NCBI GenBank assembly: GCA_963773315.1
Contig: CAVZAF010000002.1
Span: forward strand, 620,001-684,000
From: DATKAS01 sp963773315
GTDB taxonomy: Bacteria; Actinomycetota; Acidimicrobiia; Acidimicrobiales; DATKAS01
DNA: 64,000 bases
Direction: 5' to 3'
Position numbers and translations under genes: made by a program. Positions 26,951 through 35,736 of this stretch are shown in pieces; the first letter of the stretch is position 1, and every line of letters starts with the position of its first letter. A model generated the notes under the pieces. The model ran no database searches, was not told where the DNA came from, and worked only from the letters and a program-made list of their open reading frames with translations.

Positions 26951-27765
26951 GTGCCCCAGACTGGGCCGTGCGCGCTTCGGGTCGTCGGCTTCGTCTGCTC
27001 GGATTGCTCGGATTGCTCGCGCTGGTCCTAGTGGGCTGTTCGTCGCCTGACACCACGGCGCAGTCATCCACGATCCCGCCGGAGCTCGCAACCAAGCTCG
27101 AGGGCGTGACCGCCATCGCGGCACTCGGCGATTCGGTCCCGTACGGGTCAGCGTGTCATTGCACGCCGTATCCCCAGCTCACCGGCGACGACATCGCGCA
27201 CGCTGCTGGCCATCGGGTCGACACATCAAACGAGGCCGTTCCCGGCTCGGTGAGCGGCGACGTGCTCGCGCAGCTCGAGAACGACGCCAAGGTCATCAGG
27301 CGAGTCGAGGACAGCCAGGCGGTGGTCGTCGAGGTCGGCGCGAACGACGTCGCCTATTCGTCTGCGTGCGGCAACGACGTGGCTTGCTACGACCAGCAGG
27401 TCCCACAGCTCACGACCAACCTCGATGCGATCGTCGCCCGGATCCACGCGCTCACGGCCGGCCACCGGGTCGCAATCGTGCTGCTCGACTATTGGAGTGT
27501 GTGGTTGGGCGGCCAGTACGCAGCTGATCAGGGGCCGGCGTACGTCGATGCCGCGACTGCCGTCACGACGACCGTGAACGACGCGATCCGGTCGACGGCT
27601 GGCTCGAGTGGGTCGATCTTCGTCGACCTACGAGTGGCATTTCGTGGTCCGGACGACACCTGGGACGAGACTCATCTGCTCGCCCGCGACGGTGACCATC
27701 CGAACGCTGCGGGCCACGAGCGCATCGCGGAAGCGCTCGCCCAGGCGGTCGTCGCGTCGCAGTAG
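26947..27765 (+). CDS. SGNH/GDSL-family lipoprotein hydrolase
   Basis: A 272-aa exported esterase-like protein. The N-terminus has Arg residues, a hydrophobic stretch LLGLLGLLALVLVG and a lipobox ending LVGC, so it should be a lipid-anchored lipoprotein. SGNH blocks are visible: block I ALGDSVPYG, block III VEVGANDV, block V DGDHPNAAGH with the catalytic Asp and His. Four further cysteines (ACHC, ACGNDVAC) may form disulfides. The ATG at 26947 overlaps the previous stop by 4 bp and has GGGAG just upstream. The substrate is unknown. Confidence 0.87.
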   Translation: MSAPDWAVRASGRRLRLLGLLGLLALVLVGCSSPDTTAQSSTIPPELATKLEGVTAIAALGDSVPYGSACHCTPYPQLTGDDIAHAAGHRVDTSNEAVPGSVSGDVLAQLENDAKVIRRVEDSQAVVVEVGANDVAYSSACGNDVACYDQQVPQLTTNLDAIVARIHALTAGHRVAIVLLDYWSVWLGGQYAADQGPAYVDAATAVTTTVNDAIRSTAGSSGSIFVDLRVAFRGPDDTWDETHLLARDGDHPNAAGHERIAEALAQAVVASQ

Positions 27766-27937
27766 GCGGGACGCTGGCGGAGATTCTCGGCTCGGAGCCG
27801 GTAGGGTGTGGGCGTCGCCATCCCCAGTCGGGTTGGCGCGGCCTGAAGTGCGGGCGCCTCGTGCGACCCATGGTTTCCTGCTCGATGAGCGTGTAGCCGC
27901 TGCATCCACGGCCTCATTGCTCTCGAAAGGAAGACCT

Positions 27938-29371
27938 TTGTCCCCCAAGCCCCACGGCGGCGGCCGTCCGCGCCGCAACCTCGAATCGCGTCCGTCCCCG
28001 CAGCCCCAGCGACTGCAAGAGGCGCAGCGGGCTGCCCCACCGCAACGACCTGCCGCACAATCTCCTTTGCCGGAGGCGACGTCGTTCGCCGAGTTGGGCG
28101 TCCCCGCTCCGATCGCAGCGGCGCTCGCCCGCAGCGGGATCACCACGCCGTTCCCCATCCAGTCGGCCACCCTGCCGGACGCGCTCGCGGGGCGTGACGT
28201 GCTCGGCCGTGCTCGCACCGGCAGCGGGAAGACGGTCGCCTTCGCGGTGCCCCTCGCCGGCGCTCTGCTCGCTGCCGACTACCGACGTACACCCACCAAG
28301 CCGGGAGCGCTCGTGCTCGTCCCGACCCGCGAGCTCGCCGCGCAGGTAGCCCGCACGGTGACGCCGCTCGCTGAGGCTGTGGGACTGCGTTGCGCGACGG
28401 TGTTCGGTGGCGTCTCGCAAGGCCCGCAGACCGCCGCGCTCCGCCGAGGCGTCGACATCCTCGTCGCCACTCCCGGACGCCTCGAGGACCTGATCGCCCA
28501 GCGCCAGTGCGCGCTCGACCGGGTCCGCATCACCGTGCTCGACGAAGCCGATCTCATGGCCGACCTCGGGTTCCTCCCCGCGGTTCGCCGGCTGTTGGAT
28601 CAGACGCCTGCCGACGGTCAGCGTCTCATGTTCTCGGCCACGCTCGACGGAGCCGTCGCAGGCATCGCGAACCGATACCTGCATGATCCCGCGGAGCACT
28701 CGATCGACCCGCCCGAAACATCGGTCGAGCAGCTCGAGCATCACCTGTTCACCGTGCAGACCAGCGACAAGGCAGCAGTGGTCGCAGAGCTCGCCGCCGG
28801 CGTCGATCGCACGCTGCTCTTCACTCGCACGAAGCACGGTGCCCGCAAGCTCGCCCGCCACCTGTCGACGGCGGGGATCCCCACGGCTGAGCTGCACGGC
28901 AACCTGTCGCAGCCGGCGCGCGAGCAGAACCTCGCGGCGTTCTCCGCGGGCAGGGTGCGCGTCCTCGTCGCGACCGACATCGCGGCGCGCGGCATCCACG
29001 TCGACGACATCTCGCTCGTCGTCCACGTCGACCCGCCGGAGGAGCACAAGTCCTACCTGCATCGCTCAGGTCGCACCGCTCGCGCGGGAGCGGCCGGGTC
29101 GGTGGTCACGATCGCCACGCCCGAGCAGGCGCGCTCGGTTGCTGCGCTGTTCCGAAAGGCGAACGTGCGCCCGAACACCGCGACCGTCAGGCCGGGAGAC
29201 CCCCGCACGGTCGCGCTCTCGGGTCCGCCTGCCGAGCGCCGGCCGCCGTCGCCCGTGTCGCCGCTCGCGAAGCCGGCTCCTCGCGCCGCCGGCAAGAGGG
29301 CCGCTTCCGGCAGTCGACAGGGGTACCAGCCCCGCGGCCCGCGCCGCGCTGCCACTCGACGCTCCGCCTGA
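27938..29371 (+). CDS. DEAD-box RNA helicase (RhlE-like)
   Basis: The 477-aa helicase has the full motif set: Q motif (FAELGVPAPIAAALARSG then PFPIQ), motif I ARTGSGKT, Ia PTRELA, II DEAD, III SAT, IV-V ATDIAARGIHV and VI HRSGRTARAG. It carries a short basic Arg/Pro-rich N-terminus and a longer basic C-terminal tail (QGYQPRGPRRAATRR), typical of RNA-binding extensions. The TTG at 27938 is chosen for AAGGAAG about seven bases upstream. It probably unwinds structured RNA during ribosome assembly or cold stress. It is monocistronic with a 170-bp leader region that shows no feature I can name. Confidence 0.93.
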   Translation: MSPKPHGGGRPRRNLESRPSPQPQRLQEAQRAAPPQRPAAQSPLPEATSFAELGVPAPIAAALARSGITTPFPIQSATLPDALAGRDVLGRARTGSGKTVAFAVPLAGALLAADYRRTPTKPGALVLVPTRELAAQVARTVTPLAEAVGLRCATVFGGVSQGPQTAALRRGVDILVATPGRLEDLIAQRQCALDRVRITVLDEADLMADLGFLPAVRRLLDQTPADGQRLMFSATLDGAVAGIANRYLHDPAEHSIDPPETSVEQLEHHLFTVQTSDKAAVVAELAAGVDRTLLFTRTKHGARKLARHLSTAGIPTAELHGNLSQPAREQNLAAFSAGRVRVLVATDIAARGIHVDDISLVVHVDPPEEHKSYLHRSGRTARAGAAGSVVTIATPEQARSVAALFRKANVRPNTATVRPGDPRTVALSGPPAERRPPSPVSPLAKPAPRAAGKRAASGSRQGYQPRGPRRAATRRSA

Positions 29372-29414
29372 CCTGGGCGCGGCCGCGCCCGGAACGGCTC
29401 GGTAACGTCCGCCC

Positions 29415-30179
29415 ATGAGCGATGTCTCGGTCGAGATCGACGAATCAGGGCTCGTTGCCACCCTCGAGATCCGTCGTGGTCCCAACAACTTCTTCGACGT
29501 CGACCTCATCGCCGATCTCGCCGACGAGCTCGACAGGCTCGCGTCGGGCGCCGTGCGTGCTGTGGTGCTGTGCAGCGAGGGCAAGCACTTCTGTGCCGGG
29601 GCTGATTTCAGCGGCTCGTCAGGCACAGGTCGTCGCGATGGCGCGCCGCATCTCTACGACGTCGCGATCCGCCTGTTCGAGCAGCCCTTGCCCATCGTCG
29701 CTGCGGTGCAGGGCGCGGCCATCGGAGGTGGCCTCGGTCTCGCCTTGGCGGCTGACTTCCGTGTCGCCACTCCGGAGTCGCGCTTCGCGGCGAACTTCGC
29801 GCTCCTCGGCTTCCATCACGGCTTCGGTCTGACCGTCACACTGCCTCTGGTCGTCGGGCACCAGGCCGCGATGGACCTCCTGTACACCGGACGACGAATC
29901 GATGGATCAACCGCGCGCGAGCTGGGGCTGTGCGACGTCCTCGTCGGCGCGGACGAGATCCGGCCGTGGGCAGCCGCGTACGCGGCAGAGATCGCGGCCG
30001 CCGGTCCGCTCGCGACGCGAGCCATCCGCCACACCATGCGCGGACCACTCGTCGAACAGCTGCGCGCGGCGATGGCACACGAGCGCGCCGAGCAGGATCG
30101 CTTGCAGAGAACAGACGACTTCCGCGAAGGGGTCAGTGCAGTGCGCGAACGACGACCGGCGCGATTCGTCGGGCATTGA
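29415..30179 (+). CDS. Enoyl-CoA hydratase/isomerase family protein
   Basis: A 254-aa crotonase-fold enzyme. The oxyanion-hole elements are visible: GKHFCAGADFSG (about residues 57-68) and AAIGGGLGLALAADFRVA (about 100-117). A helical C-terminus follows. The usual catalytic Glu pair cannot be confirmed by eye, so hydratase versus isomerase is open. It is likely part of fatty acid or aromatic acyl-CoA breakdown. It stands alone, convergent with the aminopeptidase-like gene by a 1-bp gap. Confidence 0.88.
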   Translation: MSDVSVEIDESGLVATLEIRRGPNNFFDVDLIADLADELDRLASGAVRAVVLCSEGKHFCAGADFSGSSGTGRRDGAPHLYDVAIRLFEQPLPIVAAVQGAAIGGGLGLALAADFRVATPESRFAANFALLGFHHGFGLTVTLPLVVGHQAAMDLLYTGRRIDGSTARELGLCDVLVGADEIRPWAAAYAAEIAAAGPLATRAIRHTMRGPLVEQLRAAMAHERAEQDRLQRTDDFREGVSAVRERRPARFVGH

Positions 30180-30180
30180 C

Positions 30181-31689
30181 CTAAGGCGCGAGCTCGGGCG
30201 GCTCGACATCGCGTCCTGGCGTCGCGCCAGCAGCGCGAGCCGCGCGGTCCGCGAGGTAGCCGCCTGCGATCGCGATCCGCGGGACCGCGTCGAGGGCTCG
30301 CACGACGTCCGCGGCCGCCAGCACTTGGGCTCGGACGAGGCCGATGTCGATGGCGTCTGCCCCGAAGGCGGGTGCCCAGAGCGACCACGGCCCGGTGACG
30401 ATCGACGTCGTCGGCACCAGGCGCGCGTGGTACGGCGTGCCGATGCCACCGAACGACACGATCTGCGGCACCTGGCTCTCGACTGGCGCGCCGAAGCCCG
30501 GTGAGACGAGCACCCGCTCGAGGGCTCGCGCGGCTGTCGCTTCGACGACCGCGCTCTGCATCGCCTCGCTCGGGCCGACGCACCAGAGCAGAAGCTCGGC
30601 GGCATCGGTGAACGCGAGCTCGCGCCCGGGTCCGTCACTGCGCGGCACTGGGTTGAGATCGCGCGCACCCAGATGCTCGATGGCGAACGCGAACGCGATC
30701 GTCCCCTCCTCGTACTCGCGGTCGAGCTGCGCGGAGTATCGGTGCGATCCCTCGCGTGAGATGTGCAGGTGGGCCGAGGTGAAGGTGAGCTCGATCGTGC
30801 GGTGTCGCTGCTCGATTGGAAGCACCGCGGCGTAGTGCCCGATCGCGAGCAGCGCCGCGATGCCGTTCTCTTGCACCCACGTGTTGCCGTCGGTGTGGGT
30901 GATGAGGACGATCCGCTCGTCGGTCTGCCCCGCCAGGGTGGCATGCACGTTTCGCGTCGTGATCGCTCGCACATCGGCCCGCACCGTGATGTCGACATGT
31001 GCCCCTCGCTGGGCGAGCTCCCGAAGCCGGTCCCGCTCGTCGACACCGACGAAGACCGCGGGCACGCGGTAGTGCGTGCCCATGTGGGGCTCGTAGTAGC
31101 CCGCGATCTGCTCGCGGGGGAGGTCGAACGCGAACACGACGCCGGCCGCACCGGCCGCGCCGGCGGCGAGCAGGTCGTCGTGCAACACCGTGTTGGCGAG
31201 ACCCGGGCGATCCCACACCTGGCCGCGCAGCTGTTCGGTGTCGGGTGTCAGGTGGATGTGCTGTGCGAAGAGCAGGTCGTAGGGGAGCGCGAACGCCGGG
31301 AAGTCGCGCAGCACGACCTTGCCGGCGAGCGCATCAGAGATGGACTCGCCGCGAGGCACGTACGCCAATGGACCCGTGTTCGTCGCGGACAACGAGTACG
31401 GCACGGCCCCGGCGATCCCGATCTCCTCGTCGCCGGCTCGCAGGGTGCCGGCGTGCTCGAGATCGCCCTCGGGCACGGGATGCCACCCGAGAAGCTCGTA
31501 CTCGTCGGTGCGCACCGCGAAGCCGGGGATCGCGCCGACCTGCTCGACGACCCAGTCGATCAGAGCGTCGTGCACCGCAGTGCCCGTGCCGCGGTAGCCC
31601 GCGCCGCAGACTCGCGCACACCACTGCCGGAGCAACGACTCGCTCGCGAGCTCGCGCTCGTTCACGTGCGTCACGCCACACTCTGGCAT
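30181..31689 (-). CDS. M28-like/PA-domain peptidase family protein with unusual metal motif
   Basis: The 502-aa protein has a protease-associated (PA)-like insert (about residues 110-230, with GAAGAAGVVFAFD) followed by a Zn-peptidase-like core beginning TTRNVHATLAGQTDERIVLITHTDG. In true M28 aminopeptidases this segment carries HxD and then an Asp in a D-N-A-SG motif. Here it reads HTDGNTWVQENG, so one ligand is changed. No signal peptide is evident. The start is uncertain: ATG 31689 or the GTG 18 bases further in. It is divergent from the MBL gene at 31706. Confidence 0.68.
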   Translation of the reverse strand: MPECGVTHVNERELASESLLRQWCARVCGAGYRGTGTAVHDALIDWVVEQVGAIPGFAVRTDEYELLGWHPVPEGDLEHAGTLRAGDEEIGIAGAVPYSLSATNTGPLAYVPRGESISDALAGKVVLRDFPAFALPYDLLFAQHIHLTPDTEQLRGQVWDRPGLANTVLHDDLLAAGAAGAAGVVFAFDLPREQIAGYYEPHMGTHYRVPAVFVGVDERDRLRELAQRGAHVDITVRADVRAITTRNVHATLAGQTDERIVLITHTDGNTWVQENGIAALLAIGHYAAVLPIEQRHRTIELTFTSAHLHISREGSHRYSAQLDREYEEGTIAFAFAIEHLGARDLNPVPRSDGPGRELAFTDAAELLLWCVGPSEAMQSAVVEATAARALERVLVSPGFGAPVESQVPQIVSFGGIGTPYHARLVPTTSIVTGPWSLWAPAFGADAIDIGLVRAQVLAAADVVRALDAVPRIAIAGGYLADRAARAAGATPGRDVEPPELAP

Positions 31690-31705
31690 GGGGAAGGATG
31701 GCGGG

Positions 31706-32575
31706 ATGACTGCATGGCGAGTAGGCCGAGCAACCATCACGCCGATCATCGAGGTCGAGTCGGTGACTTCGCCCCGCTTCCTCTTCAAGGACCTCGACAA
31801 GGCGGGCGTGCTCGACGTCGCCCGACGATCGCCGTGGCTCCAAGGCGCGTTCGTCGACGACGGGGGTTACCTCCTCCAACGGATCCAGTGCCTCGTCGTC
31901 GACCTCGACGGCGTGCGGGTCGCGGTCGACACGTGCGTCGGCAACGACAAGCCCCGAGCGAACCCCGGCTGGAACGAGCTGCACCTCCCATTTCTCGCCG
32001 ACCTCGAGGCGGCAGGCTTTCCCGCGGACACGATCGACGCCGTCGTGTGCACGCACCTGCACGTCGACCACGTGGGCTGGAACACGACCCTCGTCGACGG
32101 GCAGTGGGTGCCGACCTTCCCGAGCGCGCGCTACCTGCTCGCACGGCCCGAGTTCGAGTACTGGCAGGCGACCGCGTTCCCCGACGGAGACGACTACTTC
32201 AGCGACTCGGTCGCTCCCTTGAGCGAGGCCGGCGTCGTCGACCTCGTTCCGGTCGACCACGCGGTGGACGGGAGCATCCGGTTCGACTCCACGCCCGGCC
32301 ACACCCCCGGTCACGTGTCGGTCGTCGTCGAGTCCGCGGGCGAGCGGGCCGTCATCACGGGCGACATGATCCACACGCCGCTGCAGATCGCCGAGGTCGC
32401 GCGGTCGTCAGCGTTCGACTTCGATCAGAGTGCCGCGGCCGAGACTCGCGAGAGCTTCCTCGAGCGCTATGCCAACGACGCGCTGGTCGTCGGCACTCAC
32501 TGGGGCGGACCGGGCGCCGGGCGCATCGTGGCCGATGGCGACGCCTGGGCCGTCGATCCCGTCGCCGCGTCGTAG
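31706..32575 (+). CDS. MBL-fold metallohydrolase
   Basis: The 289-aa protein is a metallo-beta-lactamase-fold hydrolase with the motif THLHVDHVGW (HxHxDH), then TPGHTPGHV, ITGDMIH and VGTHWGG supplying the remaining metal ligands. It is close in pattern to lactonase/quorum-quenching and arylsulfatase-like MBL proteins. The ATG at 31706 is chosen over one 18 bases upstream because GGAAGGATGGCGGG precedes it. The fructosamine-kinase-like gene starts 7 bp after its stop, so they are co-transcribed. Confidence 0.88.
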   Translation: MTAWRVGRATITPIIEVESVTSPRFLFKDLDKAGVLDVARRSPWLQGAFVDDGGYLLQRIQCLVVDLDGVRVAVDTCVGNDKPRANPGWNELHLPFLADLEAAGFPADTIDAVVCTHLHVDHVGWNTTLVDGQWVPTFPSARYLLARPEFEYWQATAFPDGDDYFSDSVAPLSEAGVVDLVPVDHAVDGSIRFDSTPGHTPGHVSVVVESAGERAVITGDMIHTPLQIAEVARSSAFDFDQSAAAETRESFLERYANDALVVGTHWGGPGAGRIVADGDAWAVDPVAAS

Positions 32576-32582
32576 ACGGTCG

Positions 32583-33437
32583 TTGGACCTGCCCCACCAC
32601 GTCGCGCAGACGCTCGGCGTCGACGTCGTCGACGCGACACGAGTGCACGGGGGAGACGTGGCGGCGTCATTCGCGATCGACCTCGCCGACGGCCGTCGAG
32701 TGTTCGCGAAGACCCATCCGAACGCGCCGCCCGGCTTCTTCACCACTGAAGCGTCCGGGCTGCGCTGGCTGCGCGAGCCCGGAGTGGTGCCGGTGCCCGA
32801 GGTGCTCGCAGTCTCCGATGATCCGCCGCTGCTCGTGCTGGAGTGGATCGAAGAGGGACGGCCCGGGGCGACGACCGAATCTGATCTCGGCCGCGCACTC
32901 GCCGCCCTCCACGCGGCCGGCGCGCCGACCTTCGGCCGCGAGGACCGTCGCTCGACGGGGAGCCGGGGCTTGCCGAACGAGCCGTGCGCCGACTGGGCGA
33001 CGTTCTACGCGACGCAACGCATGGCCCCACTCGCGCGGCTTGCTCGTGACGCGGGTGCCATCTCCGCGCACGCCATCGCTGGCCTCGACCGCCTCGACGC
33101 GGACCGCCTCCGTGAGATCGGTGGCCGCACCGAGCCGCCGGCGCGGCTGCACGGCGACTTGTGGGCGGGCAACCGCCTCGTCGACGTGTCGGGTCGCAGC
33201 TGGCTCATCGATCCCGCGAGCCATGGCGGCCATCGCGAGTTCGACCTCGCGATGATGCGCCTGTTCGGAGGCTTCGGCGCCGACTGCTTCGCGGCGTACG
33301 CCGAAGCTCATCCTTTGGCCGACGGATGGGAGCAGCGCGTCGCGCTGCACCAGATCGCACCGCTCGTCGTGCATGCCATCAAGTTCGGCGGTGGCTACCG
33401 GACCGCAGCCGCCGACGCGATCGCCCGCTACGCGTGA
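32583..33437 (+). CDS. Fructosamine kinase family protein
   Basis: A 284-aa kinase-fold protein of the fructosamine-3-kinase (FN3K) family, which phosphorylates glycated amines so that they fall apart. Visible: DGRRVFAKTHPNAPPGFFTTEASGLRWL (ATP Lys and helix C Glu), LLVLEWIEEG, LGRALAALHAAGAPTFG, catalytic LHGDLWAGN (about residues 183-191) and LIDPASHGGHREFDLAM. Length is normal. A TTG at 32583 is the best start. The preceding MBL gene is 7 bp away. Confidence 0.88.
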   Translation: MDLPHHVAQTLGVDVVDATRVHGGDVAASFAIDLADGRRVFAKTHPNAPPGFFTTEASGLRWLREPGVVPVPEVLAVSDDPPLLVLEWIEEGRPGATTESDLGRALAALHAAGAPTFGREDRRSTGSRGLPNEPCADWATFYATQRMAPLARLARDAGAISAHAIAGLDRLDADRLREIGGRTEPPARLHGDLWAGNRLVDVSGRSWLIDPASHGGHREFDLAMMRLFGGFGADCFAAYAEAHPLADGWEQRVALHQIAPLVVHAIKFGGGYRTAAADAIARYA

Positions 33438-33438
33438 G

Positions 33439-33966
33439 CTAGAAGGTCCAGCGAGTCGCGCCGCCCGGCCCGATGATCGTGAGCGCCGTCGCCGACTGCG
33501 GTTCGATTCGGTACACGAACCACGGTGGTGGTCCCGCGGACGGCGCACTGAAGTCAGCGGTGAGCGCCTGGCCCGTGTCGTCGACTCGACAAGGCCAATC
33601 TTCTGCCCACACTGCCGCCATCGCGGCGACGGTGGGCGGGTCGGTGATCTTGCGCGCTTCGCCCTCGACGACGAGGTCGAACTCGGCCGTCGCGATGCTC
33701 AGCGTGCACCGCGGGTCACGAGCGATGTTGCGCGCCTTGCGTGTCCGGTCGCCGGTCTCGAACCAGAAACGATCGTCGACCCAGATCGCGCCGATGCCGG
33801 TCACATGCGGCGAGCCGTCCGCGTCGATGGTGGCCAGCCAGCACGTGTGGCGATCGGGACCTCCGGTGGATGGCGCCTGGGTCACTCCCTGCTCGAGCCG
33901 CTCGGTCACCACCGACCAGTCCACGAGCGGAAGGTGGTAGAGGTCCGCGAGGTTCTTCGCCTCCAC
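33439..33966 (-). CDS. PPOX-fold flavin/F420-binding protein
   Basis: The 175-aa protein shows CWLATIDADGSPHVTGIGAIW, RTRKARNIARDPRCTLSIA and FDLVVEGEARKITDP, the classic pyridoxamine-5'-phosphate-oxidase-like split barrel. The C-terminus ends PGGATRWTF, a pattern common in actinobacterial members. Its stop is 1 bp from the kinase stop (convergent). It lies 6 bp after the enoyl-CoA hydratase gene on the same strand, so those two share a transcript. The reaction is unknown. Confidence 0.85.
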   Translation of the reverse strand: MEAKNLADLYHLPLVDWSVVTERLEQGVTQAPSTGGPDRHTCWLATIDADGSPHVTGIGAIWVDDRFWFETGDRTRKARNIARDPRCTLSIATAEFDLVVEGEARKITDPPTVAAMAAVWAEDWPCRVDDTGQALTADFSAPSAGPPPWFVYRIEPQSATALTIIGPGGATRWTF

Positions 33967-33972
33967 GATTGG

Positions 33973-34755
33973 CTACCGGAAGCTCGGCTTGCGCTTCTCG
34001 AGGAACGCGGCGACCGCTTCCTTGTGCTCCGGGGTGGCGTAGGCCTTCTGCAGTGCTTCGAGCTCGCGCCGCTGCACGGCGCGGGTGTCGACCTCGTTGG
34101 CGTTCTGCGAGATGAGCTGCTTGATCCACCGCAGCTGCGGCGTGGGGTTCTCCGCATACGACCGAGCCCGCTCCATCGCCGTTTCGAGGACCGCGTCGTC
34201 CGCGACGCACTCGTCCGCGAGCCCGAGTGCCACTGCCTCCGGTCCGAGGACGGTACGGCCCGAGAGCATGAGGTCGGACGCGGCCCCGAAGCCACAGCGC
34301 TGGGGAAGGATCGACGACGACGCCAGCTCGGGCACGAGGCCCATCTTCACGAACCTCACGCTGAGCTTCGCGCTCTCGCCGGCGACGATGCGGTCGAACG
34401 GCAAGATCATCGTGAGTCCGACACCGATCGCGGGGCCGTTGACGGCGGCGACGATCGGCTTGGTCGACCGCACCAGCTCGACCCAGTCACGGCTGCGAAC
34501 CGGCGCTGCCGAGGCCGAAGTGTCGCCCGACAGCTGCGCGTCGAACACGGCGGAGATGTCCGCGCCGGCGCAGAAGCCGCGACCCGCACCGGTGACGACG
34601 ACGGCGCCGACCGACGCGTCGGCGTCGGCGGCCTCGATCGCGTCGACGAGCTCGGCGCTCATCCGCGGAGTCCACGCGTTGAGCTTCTCTGGACGGTTCA
34701 GCGTGAGGAGCACGATGTCGTCGCGCTGCTCCTGGAGGATCTGCTCGTAGTCCAC
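33973..34755 (-). CDS. Enoyl-CoA hydratase/isomerase
   Basis: A 260-aa crotonase-fold enzyme starting with GTG at 34755. Motifs: LNRPEKLNAWTPRM (about residues 20-33), GAGRGFCAGADISAV (oxyanion hole), PAIGVGLTMILPFDRIVA, and a C-terminal helix with KEAVAAFLEKRKPSF typical of full-length hydratases. It likely acts in acyl-CoA beta-oxidation. It is the first gene of a pair with the PPOX gene and divergent from the SDR at 34804. Confidence 0.9.
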   Translation of the reverse strand: MDYEQILQEQRDDIVLLTLNRPEKLNAWTPRMSAELVDAIEAADADASVGAVVVTGAGRGFCAGADISAVFDAQLSGDTSASAAPVRSRDWVELVRSTKPIVAAVNGPAIGVGLTMILPFDRIVAGESAKLSVRFVKMGLVPELASSSILPQRCGFGAASDLMLSGRTVLGPEAVALGLADECVADDAVLETAMERARSYAENPTPQLRWIKQLISQNANEVDTRAVQRRELEALQKAYATPEHKEAVAAFLEKRKPSFR

Positions 34756-34803
34756 GGCGCGTGACGCTATCCCCGCGCTGGCCCGATCTGAAAGGGTGCG
34801 GGG

Positions 34804-35733
34804 ATGCTCATCGAACCGACGTTGCGGTCGGAGCTCCTCGCGGGGCAGGTCGCCATCGTGACGGGCGGAGCACGGGGCATCGGCGGCGCGACAGCGACGA
34901 TGCTCGCCGCCAACGGAGCTCGCGTCGTCGTCGCCGAGGTCGACGCGCCGAAGGCTGATGAGACGGTCGCGACCCTCAACGTCGAGCTCGGTGATGGTGC
35001 AGCGAGCGCGTTCGTCGCCGATCTTGCCGCACCGGACGCGTGCGACGACCTCGTGCACCACGCGCTCGATACCTACGGCCGGCTCGACATCGTGGTGAAC
35101 AACGCCGGCTACGCCTGGGACGGGGGCATCCACAGCATGAGCGACGAGCAGTTCCAAGCGATGCTCGACATCCACCTCGTCGTTCCCTTCCGGCTCGCAC
35201 GCGCGACCGCGCCGATCTTCCGCGCTGCAGCGGAAGCTGACGACGCGAGCGGCGCGCCTCGTCACCGAAAGACCGTGATGGTGTCGTCGCTCGCGGGGCA
35301 GTGGGGTCTCCCGGGCGCGGGCAACTACGCCGCCGCGAAGGCCGGGATGCTCGGCCTGATGCGCACCCTGGCGCAGGAGTGGGGCCGGTTCCGCGTCAAC
35401 GTGAACGCCGTGGCGTTCGGGGTCATCCAGACGCGGTTCGGGCTGCCGCAGTCCGAGCATGAGGTCATCGAGACCGGCGGGCGCACGATCCACGTGGGCA
35501 TGCCCGCAAAGCAGGCGGAACGGCTCGGCGTGCGGATCGACCCCGATCGAGTGGTCACCGACGCCGAGATGTACGCCGCCAGGTCGATGCCGCCGGGCGC
35601 GATCGCGCTCGGACGCACCGGAACGATCCGCGACGCGGCCGACGCGATCTTCTGGCTGTGCTCCCCGCTCTCCGACTACGTCACCGGCCAGGTGATCGCA
35701 GTCAACGGGGGAGCCCGCGGAGGGATGAGCTGA
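34804..35733 (+). CDS. Short-chain dehydrogenase/reductase
   Basis: A 309-aa SDR. NAD(P)-binding TGGARGIGG (about residues 20-28), NNAG near 99-102, catalytic Ser in VMVSSLAGQWG and the YAAAK catalytic pair (about 178-182), and a C-terminal SDYVTGQVIAVNGG. An insertion around residues 215-265 makes it longer than classical 250-aa SDRs and resembles the 17-beta-HSD/MFE-type branch. It probably acts on a CoA-linked or steroid-like alcohol; the substrate is not shown. Confidence 0.9.
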   Translation: MLIEPTLRSELLAGQVAIVTGGARGIGGATATMLAANGARVVVAEVDAPKADETVATLNVELGDGAASAFVADLAAPDACDDLVHHALDTYGRLDIVVNNAGYAWDGGIHSMSDEQFQAMLDIHLVVPFRLARATAPIFRAAAEADDASGAPRHRKTVMVSSLAGQWGLPGAGNYAAAKAGMLGLMRTLAQEWGRFRVNVNAVAFGVIQTRFGLPQSEHEVIETGGRTIHVGMPAKQAERLGVRIDPDRVVTDAEMYAARSMPPGAIALGRTGTIRDAADAIFWLCSPLSDYVTGQVIAVNGGARGGMS

Positions 35734-35736
35734 CGC

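Noticed and set aside
30763..33255. An 830-codon plus-strand open frame.
   Set aside because: It is antisense to the M28-like gene and out of frame with the MBL and kinase genes; the composition is Arg-rich with no recognisable motif.
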